A stretch of 51,837 nt of DNA from an uncultured bacterium (GTDB taxonomy: Bacteria; Patescibacteriota; Minisyncoccia; Phycocordibacterales; UBA2100): positions 1 to 51,837 of the forward strand of contig CAINVT010000013.1 in assembly GCA_903854215.1 (NCBI GenBank), read 5' to 3'. Below, one piece after another: positions 38,469-48,456 of the stretch (positions within the stretch are counted from its first letter, which is position 1; every line of letters begins with the position of its first letter). Both the position numbers and the translations under genes were made by a program. The notes beneath the pieces were generated by a model. The model worked only from the letters and a program-made list of their open reading frames with translations. It was not told the DNA's origin and did no database searches.

Positions 38469-39632
38469 TTGCAGACCCTAGAAGAACCCGAAGCGATAAT
38501 AACTATGACTGATGAGATAAAGACCGCCGAAATAGAGGCGGAAGTCCGCGAGTCCAGCGAGGTTCCGGCGGAAGCGATGGGCCCGATGGCAAAATTAATG
38601 GAGACGGCTGCGAAGCCGCCGGCGATGGATGACGTCGTCGAAGGACCGGTCGTTGCGACAGGGCGCGCACGCGTCTTCGTCGATTTGGCACCGTTCGGTA
38701 CCGGCATCATCTATGGCCGCGAGTATCTCTCGGCTCGCGAAACGCTGAAGAACGTCAACATCGGAGACCTCGTGACGGCCAAGGTCGTCGGCATCGAGGG
38801 TGTTGATGGTTACATCGAATTGTCGTTGCGCGAAGCTCGCCAAGCGCTCACCTGGGGCGAAGCGGAGACCGCATTGCAAAAGAAGACACCGTTCGAATTG
38901 GAAATCACAGACGCGAACAAGGGTGGTCTTATCATCAATTGGAAAGGCATCCAAGGATTCCTTCCTGCTTCCCAACTTTCACCGGCGCACTATCCGCGCG
39001 TGGCTGACGGCGACAAGGACAAGATCTTCGTCGAGCTCAAGCGTATGATCGGCACCAAGCTTGAAGTGATGATCATCACGGCAAGTCCAAAGGAACAGAA
39101 GCTCATCTTTAGTGAAAAAGGCGCGGGTGCTGCGACGGAACGTACATCGCTCGTCGAGAAGTACCATGTCGGCGACATCCTTGATGGTATCGTCACCGGT
39201 GCGACTGAATTCGGGGTGTTCGTGAAGATCGAGGACGGCCTTGAAGGGCTCGTGCATATTTCTGAAATGGATTGGGCGCTCGTAGAAAATCCGAAGTCTC
39301 GCTATAAGGTCGGTGAAGCGGTCAAGGTCAAGGTCATCGAGATCAAGGATGAGAAGATCTCGCTCTCGATCAAAGCATTGCTCGAAGATCCATGGAAAGC
39401 AGCCGCTGCAAAGTACAAAAAAGATCAGCGCGTTGAAGCTGTCGTCATCAAATACAATAAGCATGGCGCACTTGCCTCAATAGAGGAGGGTGTCGCGGGA
39501 CTCGTACACATTTCCGAATTCGGTAGCGAAGATGAACTTCGTGCCAAGATCGAGCTCGGCAAAGTATATCCGTTCACGATCACCTTCTTCGAACCGAAGG
39601 AGCGCCGCATGACGTTGAAGCCTGTGCAATAA
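38469..39632 (+). CDS. rpsA: 30S ribosomal protein S1-like (four S1 domains)
   Basis: S1 repeats incl. VGDILDGIVTGATEFGVFVKIEDGLEGLVHISEM; start could be 38505. Confidence 0.85.
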   Translation: MQTLEEPEAIITMTDEIKTAEIEAEVRESSEVPAEAMGPMAKLMETAAKPPAMDDVVEGPVVATGRARVFVDLAPFGTGIIYGREYLSARETLKNVNIGDLVTAKVVGIEGVDGYIELSLREARQALTWGEAETALQKKTPFELEITDANKGGLIINWKGIQGFLPASQLSPAHYPRVADGDKDKIFVELKRMIGTKLEVMIITASPKEQKLIFSEKGAGAATERTSLVEKYHVGDILDGIVTGATEFGVFVKIEDGLEGLVHISEMDWALVENPKSRYKVGEAVKVKVIEIKDEKISLSIKALLEDPWKAAAAKYKKDQRVEAVVIKYNKHGALASIEEGVAGLVHISEFGSEDELRAKIELGKVYPFTITFFEPKERRMTLKPVQ

Positions 39633-39654
39633 CTCACTACAAACAGGTAATTTT

Positions 39655-39694
39655 ACAAAGCTCAGAGTTTGGTTACCAAGCTCTGAGCTTTGTA
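39655..39694. repeat. Palindromic repeat
   Basis: ACAAAGCTCAGAGTTTGGTTACCAAGCTCTGAGCTTTGT. Confidence 0.85.
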
Positions 39695-39713
39695 GTTTTG
39701 GGTGATTTGGTGG

Positions 39714-40214
39714 CTAACTTCTACTGATCTTTCCGAAAACATTTTTGGTCGCTTCTCTCAACGCTTCGTTATCACTCAGATCTAAAGCGAAAGTTTCAAA
39801 ATCATTTGGCGATCGAAGTGACCTCGCAACTTCCCGCATCAATTGCTCGTTTCCAGGCAACATCTCGCGTATGTAATTCTCCAGATTCTCGACATCGAAC
39901 CAACGACAATCAACCATCTCGTCGTTATCAGCTATAGAAATTTTTGAATCGAGTCGTACCGTATAAAAATATATGCGTCGCTCTCCTTCGACAATCGTGC
40001 CGATGAAACGCAGATCTTCTTTTTTTAATTCTAATCCACTTTCTTCTTTTACTTCACGCACCGCACAATCTTCGATAGATTCACCTTCTTCGCACTTCCC
40101 GCCGAATCCGTTCCTGATTCCGGGCATCCTTTTGCCGGGCGCTTGGCGACCCATCAAGATAAGATTCGTGTCATCTTCGGCAAAGACAGGAAAGACGACG
40201 GAGAGTAATTTCAT
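39714..40214 (-). CDS. NUDIX hydrolase (8-oxo-dGTPase-like)
   Basis: GFGGKCEEGESIEDCAVREVKEESGLEL. Confidence 0.9.
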   Translation of the reverse strand: MKLLSVVFPVFAEDDTNLILMGRQAPGKRMPGIRNGFGGKCEEGESIEDCAVREVKEESGLELKKEDLRFIGTIVEGERRIYFYTVRLDSKISIADNDEMVDCRWFDVENLENYIREMLPGNEQLMREVARSLRSPNDFETFALDLSDNEALREATKNVFGKISRS

Positions 40215-40250
40215 ACACAGTAAGTATACATGCGCTCCGTGCTATACACA

Positions 40251-40968
40251 GGAGGTTAAACCTCCTTCCGTAATAGGTCTATAATGCGAGCTATATGGGA
40301 AGGGGTCTTTCCTTTGCACCGGGGGAGTTTTATCACGTATACAATCGTGGCACTGAGAAGCGTCGCATTTTTTGTAATGTGTATGACTACAAGCGTTTTT
40401 TGGCACTTTTATACATCTGCAATCAAAACAAACGTATCGAACTGACCAAATCAGGAATAACAAACGTATTCGCGACGACCCGAGCCGGAGAACCCCTCGT
40501 TCATATCGTCACCTACTGTTTGATGCCAAATCATTTTCACTTGGTTCTCAGGGAGAACATCGTCGGCGGTATCAGTCTTTTCATGCAGAAGGTCACGACC
40601 GCCCATACGATGCATTTCAATAAAAGGAACGGACGGACCGGAGCGCTTTTTGAAAGTTCGTTCAAGGCTCGTCATATTGGAGACGACGTATATTTCAAAT
40701 ATCTGATCGCATATGTACATTTGAATCCCATCAAACTCATTGAACCGCAGTGGAAAGAGACGGGTATCAATGATCATATACAGGCACGCACATATCTGGA
40801 TCATTACACCTATTCAAGCTATCTCGACTATTGTGGGGTCAAGCGCCCCGAAAACGTGATCATCGACGAAAGCATATTACCAACATTTTTTGATGTCCCT
40901 ATGGATTTCAAATCATGCGTCACAGAATGGCTCAACTACGCTTCCCCACCGGAGGAGGTTTAACCTCC
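40251..40968 (+). mobile_element. RAYT unit flanked by palindromes
   Basis: GGAGGTTAAACCTCC (40251-40265) and GGAGGTTTAACCTCC (40954-40968) flank the Y1 transposase. Confidence 0.75.
40295..40963 (+). CDS. REP-associated Y1 transposase (RAYT)
   Basis: FYHVYNRGTEKRRIF, LMPNHFHLVLRE (HUH motif), NGRTGALFESSFKARHI. Confidence 0.92.
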   Translation: MGRGLSFAPGEFYHVYNRGTEKRRIFCNVYDYKRFLALLYICNQNKRIELTKSGITNVFATTRAGEPLVHIVTYCLMPNHFHLVLRENIVGGISLFMQKVTTAHTMHFNKRNGRTGALFESSFKARHIGDDVYFKYLIAYVHLNPIKLIEPQWKETGINDHIQARTYLDHYTYSSYLDYCGVKRPENVIIDESILPTFFDVPMDFKSCVTEWLNYASPPEEV

Positions 40969-41169
40969 TTCTTCTTCACGTTCTGCCAGATCGAATATCG
41001 CAGTTCGTTCGTCCGCCGTCATATCAGCAATATTCGCCACACATCGCTTCGGCATCACTAATGTGTGCCCGGATGTGATTGGCATATTACCGAGAACCGC
41101 CCAAGCGAGATCATTCTCTGTTATCTTTCGCTCGTATATCGAAGCGTTGTCGCAAAAAGCACATGTCAT
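40960..41169 (-). pseudogene. Truncated HIT-family protein
   Basis: CAFCDNASIYERKITEND..AVLGNMPITSGHTLVMPKRC is the HIT N-terminal half; HxHxH region missing; stop lies in the RAYT palindrome. Confidence 0.75.
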
Positions 41170-41184
41170 ATCGCTATCGATTGA

Positions 41185-41775
41185 CTAATTAAACGTATTC
41201 ATCGCCACAGCGTAACCATCGGCAATAATCGAACTAATTGCCCGGGATGCTTTTTTGAAAATCGCGTCGACGGTCGGCAATTCGGACTGCTTGAATCGCG
41301 CGAGAATGAATTCGGCAACTTCTGCTTCACCCAGCGGCTTCTTAATCTTCCCCGAGGCAGTCGTCGGTGAGATACCGATGCGCACGCGCGCGAATTTTTT
41401 GGTCTTCACCGCGCGTGTTATCGATTCGAGCCCCTTGTGCCCGCCACTCCCGCGATCGAACGAGACCTTCATGGTGCCGATTGCGAGATCAAGATCGTCA
41501 TACACGACAACCATATGCTCTGCCGCCTTTACACTCTTCACATAGTTGACGACCGCAGTGCCAGATTTGTTCATGAAGGTATCAGGGAGCACCAGAGTGA
41601 CAGTATTTGTGCCAACGGTGCCTTTTGCGATCGTTGCTTTCGATTTTGCATCCGCTTTCCACGCGCTAAAATCGTTATCTTTCGCGAATTGTTCAACTGT
41701 CATCCGTCCGGTGTTGTGCCGCGTGCCGTCGTATTCCTCACCCGGATTGCCCAAACCAACGATGATCCATGTCAT
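41185..41775 (-). CDS. pth: Peptidyl-tRNA hydrolase
   Basis: IIVGLGNPGEEYDGTRHNTG, TFMNKSG, VYDDLDL, GGHKGLESI. Confidence 0.95.
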   Translation of the reverse strand: MTWIIVGLGNPGEEYDGTRHNTGRMTVEQFAKDNDFSAWKADAKSKATIAKGTVGTNTVTLVLPDTFMNKSGTAVVNYVKSVKAAEHMVVVYDDLDLAIGTMKVSFDRGSGGHKGLESITRAVKTKKFARVRIGISPTTASGKIKKPLGEAEVAEFILARFKQSELPTVDAIFKKASRAISSIIADGYAVAMNTFN

Positions 41776-41934
41776 ATTCGTACAAAATACCATGCATGTA
41801 CGAAAAGTAACAATGTCCAAGTAACAAGTGTCAAGAAAATAAAATACTGACGCTGTAATTTTCTTTTCATGTTTGTTTGATGCTTGATACTTGCTACTTG
41901 AAACTTATTTTACGTATGCACCATCCAAAAGACT

Positions 41935-42627
41935 TTGCGTCAACGGCATGCACGCAGTAGAATGCAACGCATGACCGATCCCCTGATGCATGAATCTCCA
42001 TCATCGGACACTTCACAAAATTTTTCTCACGCTGTTCCTGCGAAATCCGAATTTTCTTCTGACGCTCCGATAAAAAAATCTTCTGATCGCACGCTTTTCA
42101 TTTCGATCATCATTGCGCTCGTGCTCGCATTCGCGATCCGCTTCTTCATCGCCGCACCGTACGTCGTTTCCGGATCTTCAATGGAACCGAATTTCAATAA
42201 TTGGGATTATTTGATCGTTGACCGGCTTACCTATGACTTCGAAACGCCCCAGCGCGGCGACGTGATCGTTCTTGATCTACCACAACAGACGAGCAGGGCT
42301 CTCATCAAGCGTGTTATCGGTCTTCCCGGCGACACGGTTGTACTTTCGGGGTCAAATCCGACGATAACGATCATCAATACGGCTCATCCGAACGGTTTTA
42401 CGCTGAACGAACCCTATATCGACCCGAATAATTACGGCGGCATCACTAATACGCGGTACACCCTTGGCCCCGATCAATACTTCGTGATGGGCGATAACCG
42501 AAAAGTCTCCGCAGATTCGCGCACCTGGGGCATTTTGCCGCGTACTGACGTTGTCGGTCGCGTCTTGTTGCGTCTGTATCCGTTCAATCAGATTAATATT
42601 CTTCCTGCCGAAGAACGATATCAGTAA
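41935..42627 (+). CDS. lepB: Signal peptidase I
   Basis: VVSGSSMEPN, IKRVIGLPGDTV, FVMGDNRKVSADSRTWG. Confidence 0.95.
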   Translation: MRQRHARSRMQRMTDPLMHESPSSDTSQNFSHAVPAKSEFSSDAPIKKSSDRTLFISIIIALVLAFAIRFFIAAPYVVSGSSMEPNFNNWDYLIVDRLTYDFETPQRGDVIVLDLPQQTSRALIKRVIGLPGDTVVLSGSNPTITIINTAHPNGFTLNEPYIDPNNYGGITNTRYTLGPDQYFVMGDNRKVSADSRTWGILPRTDVVGRVLLRLYPFNQINILPAEERYQ

Positions 42628-42686
42628 TTATAAGTAGTAAGAAATGTGATGAGGAGTTTTAGTAGGTTCGTCGTAAGTTTTTTACA

Positions 42687-43895
42687 GTGATTATGATACG
42701 TCTCAAGGACACTCGCTATCAGAACACCGCCTCGTTTCTCGATTCAGCGATCAACGTTGCTGAATATTACGGATTTGCACCGCTTGAATCCATCCCGCGT
42801 ATACCGCGCGAGATGAAGAAAAACAGCACAACGAATCCGAAAGATTCCGACATCGCATTCGCTCGTCGTGATGAACGCACACTGCCTTCAGCCGCGCGCA
42901 AATGTCTTGCGGCTATGCGCCCGGCACATGGCACACTGCTGGCATGGCGCACGATCGGCAACACAACAGGCATTCCCAGCACATCACTCGAACTCCATGT
43001 CATGGGCGCACCTTCGACGATCGCTGAAGCACTGCTCATCGTCGTTGCGAACACCATCGCGGCAGAAGCCGGCATCGCCGAGCGTGTTTTGTCGATCAAC
43101 AACATCGGCGCGCCAGATTCATGCGGCCGTTTCGTCCGCGATGTCGGCCTCTATCTCCGCAAACACATCGAATCGATCAGTCCGACACTTCGTCCTCGGG
43201 CCGCGGAGGATCCCTTGGGCACACTCGTACAATTGATAGAGCGCGGACATCCTGCCGTCTCACGTGCACCGCAAGCGATGGAATACCTTACCGAAGAAGA
43301 ACGTCACCGATTCTGGGAATTGCTCGAATATCTCGAAGTATTTGGACAACCGTACGAACTGAACGGACAAATTCTCGGCAGCCGTGACTGTTGGGCACAT
43401 TCTCTCTTCGATCTTTCGATGGTCGACAGTGAGACGGGCACCCCGGTACCGATCGCTTTTGGCGGTCGCTATGACCCCTTGGCCAGTCGCTTCGCACAAT
43501 CACCCATGTCTGCGGCAATGGTTTCGATCTCGGTCGAATCGCATGGTAAGTCAGAGCTCAGCAAACGACTCGTCCCGGCGGCACCTCTCATGTATTTTGC
43601 CTACCTCGGCACCGAAGCACGCCGCCGCACGCTTGGTGTCTTGGAGATGCTTCGTCGTGCATCGATCCCCGTTCATCAGGGGATGTGGTATGAACGCATC
43701 GGCGACCAAATGGCAGCCGCTCGTGACCTCGCAACTCCGTACATACTTATCATGGGCCACAAAGAGGCGATGGAAGGCACCGTCATCGTACGCGAAGTCG
43801 CAACCAATTCTCAAGAAGATGTTCCGATCTCCGACCTCACCACCTATCTCAAACGGCATCGTATCGCTCCGTGGCAGACAGCGGTGAGCGCTTAA
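42687..43895 (+). CDS. HisRS/HisZ-like class II synthetase paralog
   Basis: PIAFGGRYDPLASRF resembles HisRS GGRYDGL; C-terminal anticodon-binding-like domain; motif 2 not recognisable. Confidence 0.6.
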   Translation: MIMIRLKDTRYQNTASFLDSAINVAEYYGFAPLESIPRIPREMKKNSTTNPKDSDIAFARRDERTLPSAARKCLAAMRPAHGTLLAWRTIGNTTGIPSTSLELHVMGAPSTIAEALLIVVANTIAAEAGIAERVLSINNIGAPDSCGRFVRDVGLYLRKHIESISPTLRPRAAEDPLGTLVQLIERGHPAVSRAPQAMEYLTEEERHRFWELLEYLEVFGQPYELNGQILGSRDCWAHSLFDLSMVDSETGTPVPIAFGGRYDPLASRFAQSPMSAAMVSISVESHGKSELSKRLVPAAPLMYFAYLGTEARRRTLGVLEMLRRASIPVHQGMWYERIGDQMAAARDLATPYILIMGHKEAMEGTVIVREVATNSQEDVPISDLTTYLKRHRIAPWQTAVSA

Positions 43896-43928
43896 CGTAG
43901 AGAAATTGAAGGTATAAAATGGTCGAAT

Positions 43929-44426
43929 ATGAGCAACTTCGAACGCATCGGACCGCGAAACAGGGTAGAAAATATCGAGGCTGATGAAGTAAAGATCATC
44001 GAGGATTTTTGTACAGCGGTACAAGAAATGCCAGCTCGACAACAACTGGAAGCGATTCGAGATTTTCTTCGAAACAATTTACTCAACGCGATGAAGCCTG
44101 GAGCCAAAATTCCACCGGAAGTTATTAGTCGAGTATGGGACCAAAAGACTTTGAAAGCTGTTTCGACTATTCTTAGTGATAGGTATGGTGTCTGTCTAGA
44201 TTGGCATGTAGTCGGACAAGTCTTGCTCAACAAACTCGGTATAGAGACCCGCTTCCAAGTAGGTGCTGTGGAGGGCGGTCCGAAGCACACATATTTGGAT
44301 GTTAAAATTGACGGTATGTGGGAAATTTTTGACCCTTTTGCTGAGCAATATTTGGAGGATAGTGGCCAAAAAGGTACTCTATTTCAACCCGATTATTATC
44401 TAAATTCAAATGCCTACTTAACGTAG
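43929..44426 (+). CDS. Transglutaminase-like protein
   Basis: YGVCLDWHVVGQVLL...GGPKHTYLDV...WEIFDPFA (Cys-His-Asp). Confidence 0.7.
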   Translation: MSNFERIGPRNRVENIEADEVKIIEDFCTAVQEMPARQQLEAIRDFLRNNLLNAMKPGAKIPPEVISRVWDQKTLKAVSTILSDRYGVCLDWHVVGQVLLNKLGIETRFQVGAVEGGPKHTYLDVKIDGMWEIFDPFAEQYLEDSGQKGTLFQPDYYLNSNAYLT

Positions 44427-44440
44427 CATTAAAAGTATCT

Positions 44441-44797
44441 ATGGTGGAAAAACTAGATTTGAATGCTCTGCGAAATGAGATGCGAAATAAGAAAAACGCC
44501 GAAGCTGTTTTGGAAAAAACAAGAGTCCAGGAGATTCAAGAGTCGACGGACAAAATTGCACATCTCGAAGAAATAACAAGCGGTCCAACAGAACGCGAAG
44601 TATTTCTTGCTAAAAGCTCAGATGAACAAGCGGCGATATTGGCGCAATTACACGAAGACCATCCTGAAACTAAGGCATCAGTTCCATCTGTAGAGGAGTA
44701 TGTGCGCTTCGCTTTTAGTAGACCTGATATGGCTAAAATCAGGCTTGTAGCAGCAAGGAACGAACTCGCGCAATTACTAAATGACTCGCAAGAATAA
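44441..44797 (+). CDS. Hypothetical protein
   Basis: ORF 118 aa, charged/helical. Confidence 0.5.
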   Translation: MVEKLDLNALRNEMRNKKNAEAVLEKTRVQEIQESTDKIAHLEEITSGPTEREVFLAKSSDEQAAILAQLHEDHPETKASVPSVEEYVRFAFSRPDMAKIRLVAARNELAQLLNDSQE

Positions 44798-44840
44798 TGA
44801 AACTTGCCTGCAATTGCAGCCTGTGTTACATTTCTGAGAC

Positions 44841-45152
44841 ATGATTAACGCAGAAGTACAGAAAAGCGGAAGCGAAAATGCGCTTTCAACTATTCGCAAA
44901 TTTAGCCGCCGCGTGCAGGGTACCGGTCTCATCAAGACTGTCCGTGCCAATCGTTACTATGTCCGCCCCGGCTCCAAGATCGTCAAAAAGAAGCGCGCGC
45001 TCAAGCTCATCAAACGCCGCGAGGAATACCGCCAGAATGTGAAGGAAGGTAAGATTATCGAGGCTCCGAAGCGCGGCAATTTCAATCGTGAACAAACGAC
45101 AACATCCTCTGGACCGGCACGGTTTGGCGAATCGACTCCAATCGCCCGCTAG
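44841..45152 (+). CDS. rpsU: 30S ribosomal protein S21-like
   Basis: EVQKSGSENALSTIRKFSRRVQGTGLIKTVRANRYYVRPGSKIVKKKRAL. Confidence 0.75.
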   Translation: MINAEVQKSGSENALSTIRKFSRRVQGTGLIKTVRANRYYVRPGSKIVKKKRALKLIKRREEYRQNVKEGKIIEAPKRGNFNREQTTTSSGPARFGESTPIAR

Positions 45153-45156
45153 CTAA

Positions 45157-45558
45157 ATGATTGACATCAAGTGCACACTCCGTGCCGCCTGCCCGACTCT
45201 TACCCAAAGAGGCGGGCGGATTCCGTTTGCAGAAATCGCTCGATCGATCCTCGGCGCTTCATACGAACTTTCACTTGTTATCTGCGGCGACGCGCTCGCC
45301 CGTCGCATGAACATCGAGTATCGCCAAAAGTCGTATTTCCCCAATGTCCTTTCATTTCCTCTCACCAAAACAGAAGGTGAGATTTTTCTCAATATCCGCA
45401 AGGCGGAGCGTGAGGCGCATCAGGGTGCAATGCCAGTGCGAGAACGAATCGCATATCTTTTCGTACATGGCTGTTTCCATCTCAAGGGACTCGATCATAG
45501 CGATACGATGGAGCGCGAAGAGGTGCGCATTATGCGGAAATTCGGCCTCGGTTCTTAA
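45157..45558 (+). CDS. ybeY: Endoribonuclease YbeY
   Basis: HGCFHLKGLDH zinc motif. Confidence 0.93.
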   Translation: MIDIKCTLRAACPTLTQRGGRIPFAEIARSILGASYELSLVICGDALARRMNIEYRQKSYFPNVLSFPLTKTEGEIFLNIRKAEREAHQGAMPVRERIAYLFVHGCFHLKGLDHSDTMEREEVRIMRKFGLGS

Positions 45559-45571
45559 TCCAATAGTGCGA

Positions 45572-45719
45572 GCGTATCAGTCGCGATATGCCCGACGGGG
45601 TCTTTGCAGCGCGACCGGCGCGAAACGGAGGGATTTTTGATTCTGCAGAATCACGTCGCGTACTGTCCTTTTGACGCGACGAATTCCCGACCCCGTCGGG
45701 CATATCGCGACTGATACGC
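45572..45719. repeat. Long perfect inverted repeat (31-bp arms) with conserved core
   Basis: GCGTATCAGTCGCGATATGCCCGACGGGGTC and exact reverse complement (45689-45719); core 45603-45638. Confidence 0.95.
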
Positions 45720-45805
45720 ATCGAGCTATCCACGGTATTTTTCTAGTGAAATACGGATGACTGCCGTACAATGGATACACTAAGCTCGCGATTTATCGCG
45801 GACGG

Positions 45806-46981
45806 ATGTATATGCAGAAGATTTACACCGGTATCGACATTGGAACGTACCACGTGAAAGTGGTCATTGCTGCTGCGCCGACAAGCTTCGATGTGCCGAT
45901 GCAGATACTCGGCACCGGTACCGCATCGAGCAAAGGCATGCGCCACGGCTACATCATCGACCAAGACGAAGCGACAAGGTCGATCCGTGAAGCGGTCGGA
46001 CGCGCATCAGCAGCCGCAAAAGTACAGGTAAAAAGTGCACGCGTGGCCGTAGGCGGCGTATCGCTCGATGAGATCCGTTCGACCGGTGATATTTCTCTGG
46101 CGCCGAGCGGTGGCATCGTGACCGAAACGATCCTCACCAAACTCAAGAACGAAAGTGAGAAACGTGCATCGGCAAAGCTTGCCAACCGCACGGTCATTCA
46201 TGTCATCCCGTTGGAATATCGGCTCGACGGCACGAAAGTACTCGGCAACCCCGAAGGTCTGCAGGGCACAAAACTTTCCGTCGATACGCTCATCATCGCC
46301 ATGCTCACGCAGCATCATGACGACCTGATCAGCGCAGTCGAAAAGGCGAATGTCGAAGTCGAAGATGTGATGGCGTCCCCGCTCGCGGCGAGTCTCGTCA
46401 CACTCACCAAAAGCCAAAAGACGGCCGGTGTCGTCTTGGCCAATATCGGCGCTGAAACACTCTCAATAATCGTATTCGACAACGATATCCCGATCTCCCT
46501 CAAGATGTTTCCGATCGGCTCGTCTGATATCACCAATTCGATCGCCCTCACCTTCCAAATTCCGCTTTCAGAAGCAGAGAGTCTCAAGCGCGGCGGTGTG
46601 ACCGGAAGTGATATTCCGCAAAAGAAAATGGAAGCAATCGTCACTGCACGCATCAAGGAAATGTTCGCGCTCATCGATGCGCATTTGAAAACGATCGCAC
46701 GTCAGCGTCTGCTGCCTGCAGGTATCGTCATCACGGGTGGTGGATCAGGCATCATGAATGCGAACGATATCGCGCGCGCGGTCTTACGGCTTCCTTCACA
46801 GATCGGGAACGTCGGTTTTATGACGAGGACTTCATCCGTCGACGCAACGTGGGCTGTCGCATACGGACTTTGTCGCTGGGCATACGCGCAAGATAATTCC
46901 GACTCCGGTCGCTCACTGAGCGACGTGCTCGAAAATGCATGGGATTCTCTCAAACGGATTGTACGTTCATTGCTTCCGTAA
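45806..46981 (+). CDS. ftsA: Cell division protein FtsA
   Basis: YTGIDIGTYHVKVVIA; VITGGGSGI; directly upstream of ftsZ. Confidence 0.93.
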   Translation: MYMQKIYTGIDIGTYHVKVVIAAAPTSFDVPMQILGTGTASSKGMRHGYIIDQDEATRSIREAVGRASAAAKVQVKSARVAVGGVSLDEIRSTGDISLAPSGGIVTETILTKLKNESEKRASAKLANRTVIHVIPLEYRLDGTKVLGNPEGLQGTKLSVDTLIIAMLTQHHDDLISAVEKANVEVEDVMASPLAASLVTLTKSQKTAGVVLANIGAETLSIIVFDNDIPISLKMFPIGSSDITNSIALTFQIPLSEAESLKRGGVTGSDIPQKKMEAIVTARIKEMFALIDAHLKTIARQRLLPAGIVITGGGSGIMNANDIARAVLRLPSQIGNVGFMTRTSSVDATWAVAYGLCRWAYAQDNSDSGRSLSDVLENAWDSLKRIVRSLLP

Positions 46982-47110
46982 TTTTTGTACCGTCCCCGTC
47001 CGCTGGATCAGGTTTTTATATACCGTCGCACGTTTTTCTCCTCTTTGACGCGATACGCAACCGCATTCATGTCAATTTTGATTTCTAAAAAATCTGCTAT
47101 CATGTGACCT

Positions 47111-48355
47111 ATGACAAAGCAGGTCAAACCCGACGTAGAATCGTTTGCCCGCATCCGAGTCGTTGGCGTTGGTGGCTCCGGGTGTAATGCAGTTAACCAC
47201 ATGGTCGATACCCACGTGCAAGGTGTCGATTTCATCGCGGTCAACACTGACGCGCAGGATCTCGCCAAGTGCAAAGCACGCAAGAAGATCCACATCGGCA
47301 AGACACTCACCCGCGGCCTCGGTGCCGGTATGAATCCCGACCTCGGCAAGCAAGCGGCAGAAGAAACCCGTGAAGAGATCCAAGAAGCGATCAAGGGTTC
47401 TGATATGGTCTTCATCACCTGCGGCATGGGCGGCGGCACCGGTACCGGTGCGGCACCCGTCGTTGCGAAGATTGCGCGCGAACTCGGTGCACTCACCGTG
47501 GGCGTGGTCACGCGCCCCTTCGTCTTCGAAGGTGCACAACGTGCTCGTCTCGCTGAAGCAGGGCTTGCCGAACTCCGCAAGGCAGTCGATGCGCTCATTA
47601 TGATTCCCAACGACAAGATTCTTGCCATCGTTTCGCGCGATACAGGCATCAAGAGCGCCTTCGCCATGTGTGATGACGTCTTGAAGCAAGCAGTCGAGGG
47701 GATTTCTGATCTCATCACGACGACCGGTATCATTAATGTCGACTTCGCTGACGTGCGGGCGATCATGCAAAATGCCGGCTCAGCACTCATGGGCATCGGC
47801 ATCGCGATCGGCGAGAAGCGCGCAGAGAACGCCGCGCGAGCCGCGATTAACTCGCCACTGTTGGACGTCTCGATTCATGGCGCTAAAGGTGTCTTGTTTT
47901 CAATTGCCGGGGGTGACGATCTCGGCATGCTTGAGATCCAGGATGCGGCCAATGTCATCACCGAAGCGATCGACCCCGATGCGAAGGTCATCTTCGGTGC
48001 AGTCACCGACGACACTCTCAAGAAAGGCCAGATACGTGTCACCGTTATCGCAACTGGATTTCCCGAAGGAGTCACACGTCCGCCATCAAATACGTCTACG
48101 ACACCGGCAAATGTATTCATAAGTTCACAGCGCGCCGCAGCTAAAAAAGATCAAGATGTCCCACCGGCAACCGTGCGCGTAGAACCAAAAAAGATCATCG
48201 ATACAGCTAGTGCTGACAAAATGGAAAAAGAAAAGCCGACATCGATCCTCAAAGATATTCATCACGAACCGATCCATGAGACCCCACCGATCGATACGAG
48301 TGGAGATGATGAGGACACGTGGGGTGGGCTTCCCTCTTTCTTGCGCCGCAAGTAA
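47111..48355 (+). CDS. ftsZ: Cell division protein FtsZ
   Basis: [34 protein letters not shown]. Confidence 0.98.
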   Translation: MTKQVKPDVESFARIRVVGVGGSGCNAVNHMVDTHVQGVDFIAVNTDAQDLAKCKARKKIHIGKTLTRGLGAGMNPDLGKQAAEETREEIQEAIKGSDMVFITCGMGGGTGTGAAPVVAKIARELGALTVGVVTRPFVFEGAQRARLAEAGLAELRKAVDALIMIPNDKILAIVSRDTGIKSAFAMCDDVLKQAVEGISDLITTTGIINVDFADVRAIMQNAGSALMGIGIAIGEKRAENAARAAINSPLLDVSIHGAKGVLFSIAGGDDLGMLEIQDAANVITEAIDPDAKVIFGAVTDDTLKKGQIRVTVIATGFPEGVTRPPSNTSTTPANVFISSQRAAAKKDQDVPPATVRVEPKKIIDTASADKMEKEKPTSILKDIHHEPIHETPPIDTSGDDEDTWGGLPSFLRRK

Positions 48356-48456
48356 CTTACAAGCGCATAGCGGTAAGCGTTTAGCGTATAGTAGAATGCT
48401 CGTATGCCAGTTTATCAGTCTATTTCTAATCGCTAAACGCTAATCGCTGCACCTGT

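Noticed and set aside
45530-45780. Minus-strand ORFs through the 45.6-kb palindrome
   Set aside because: Translation of the inverted repeat; no SD or domain.
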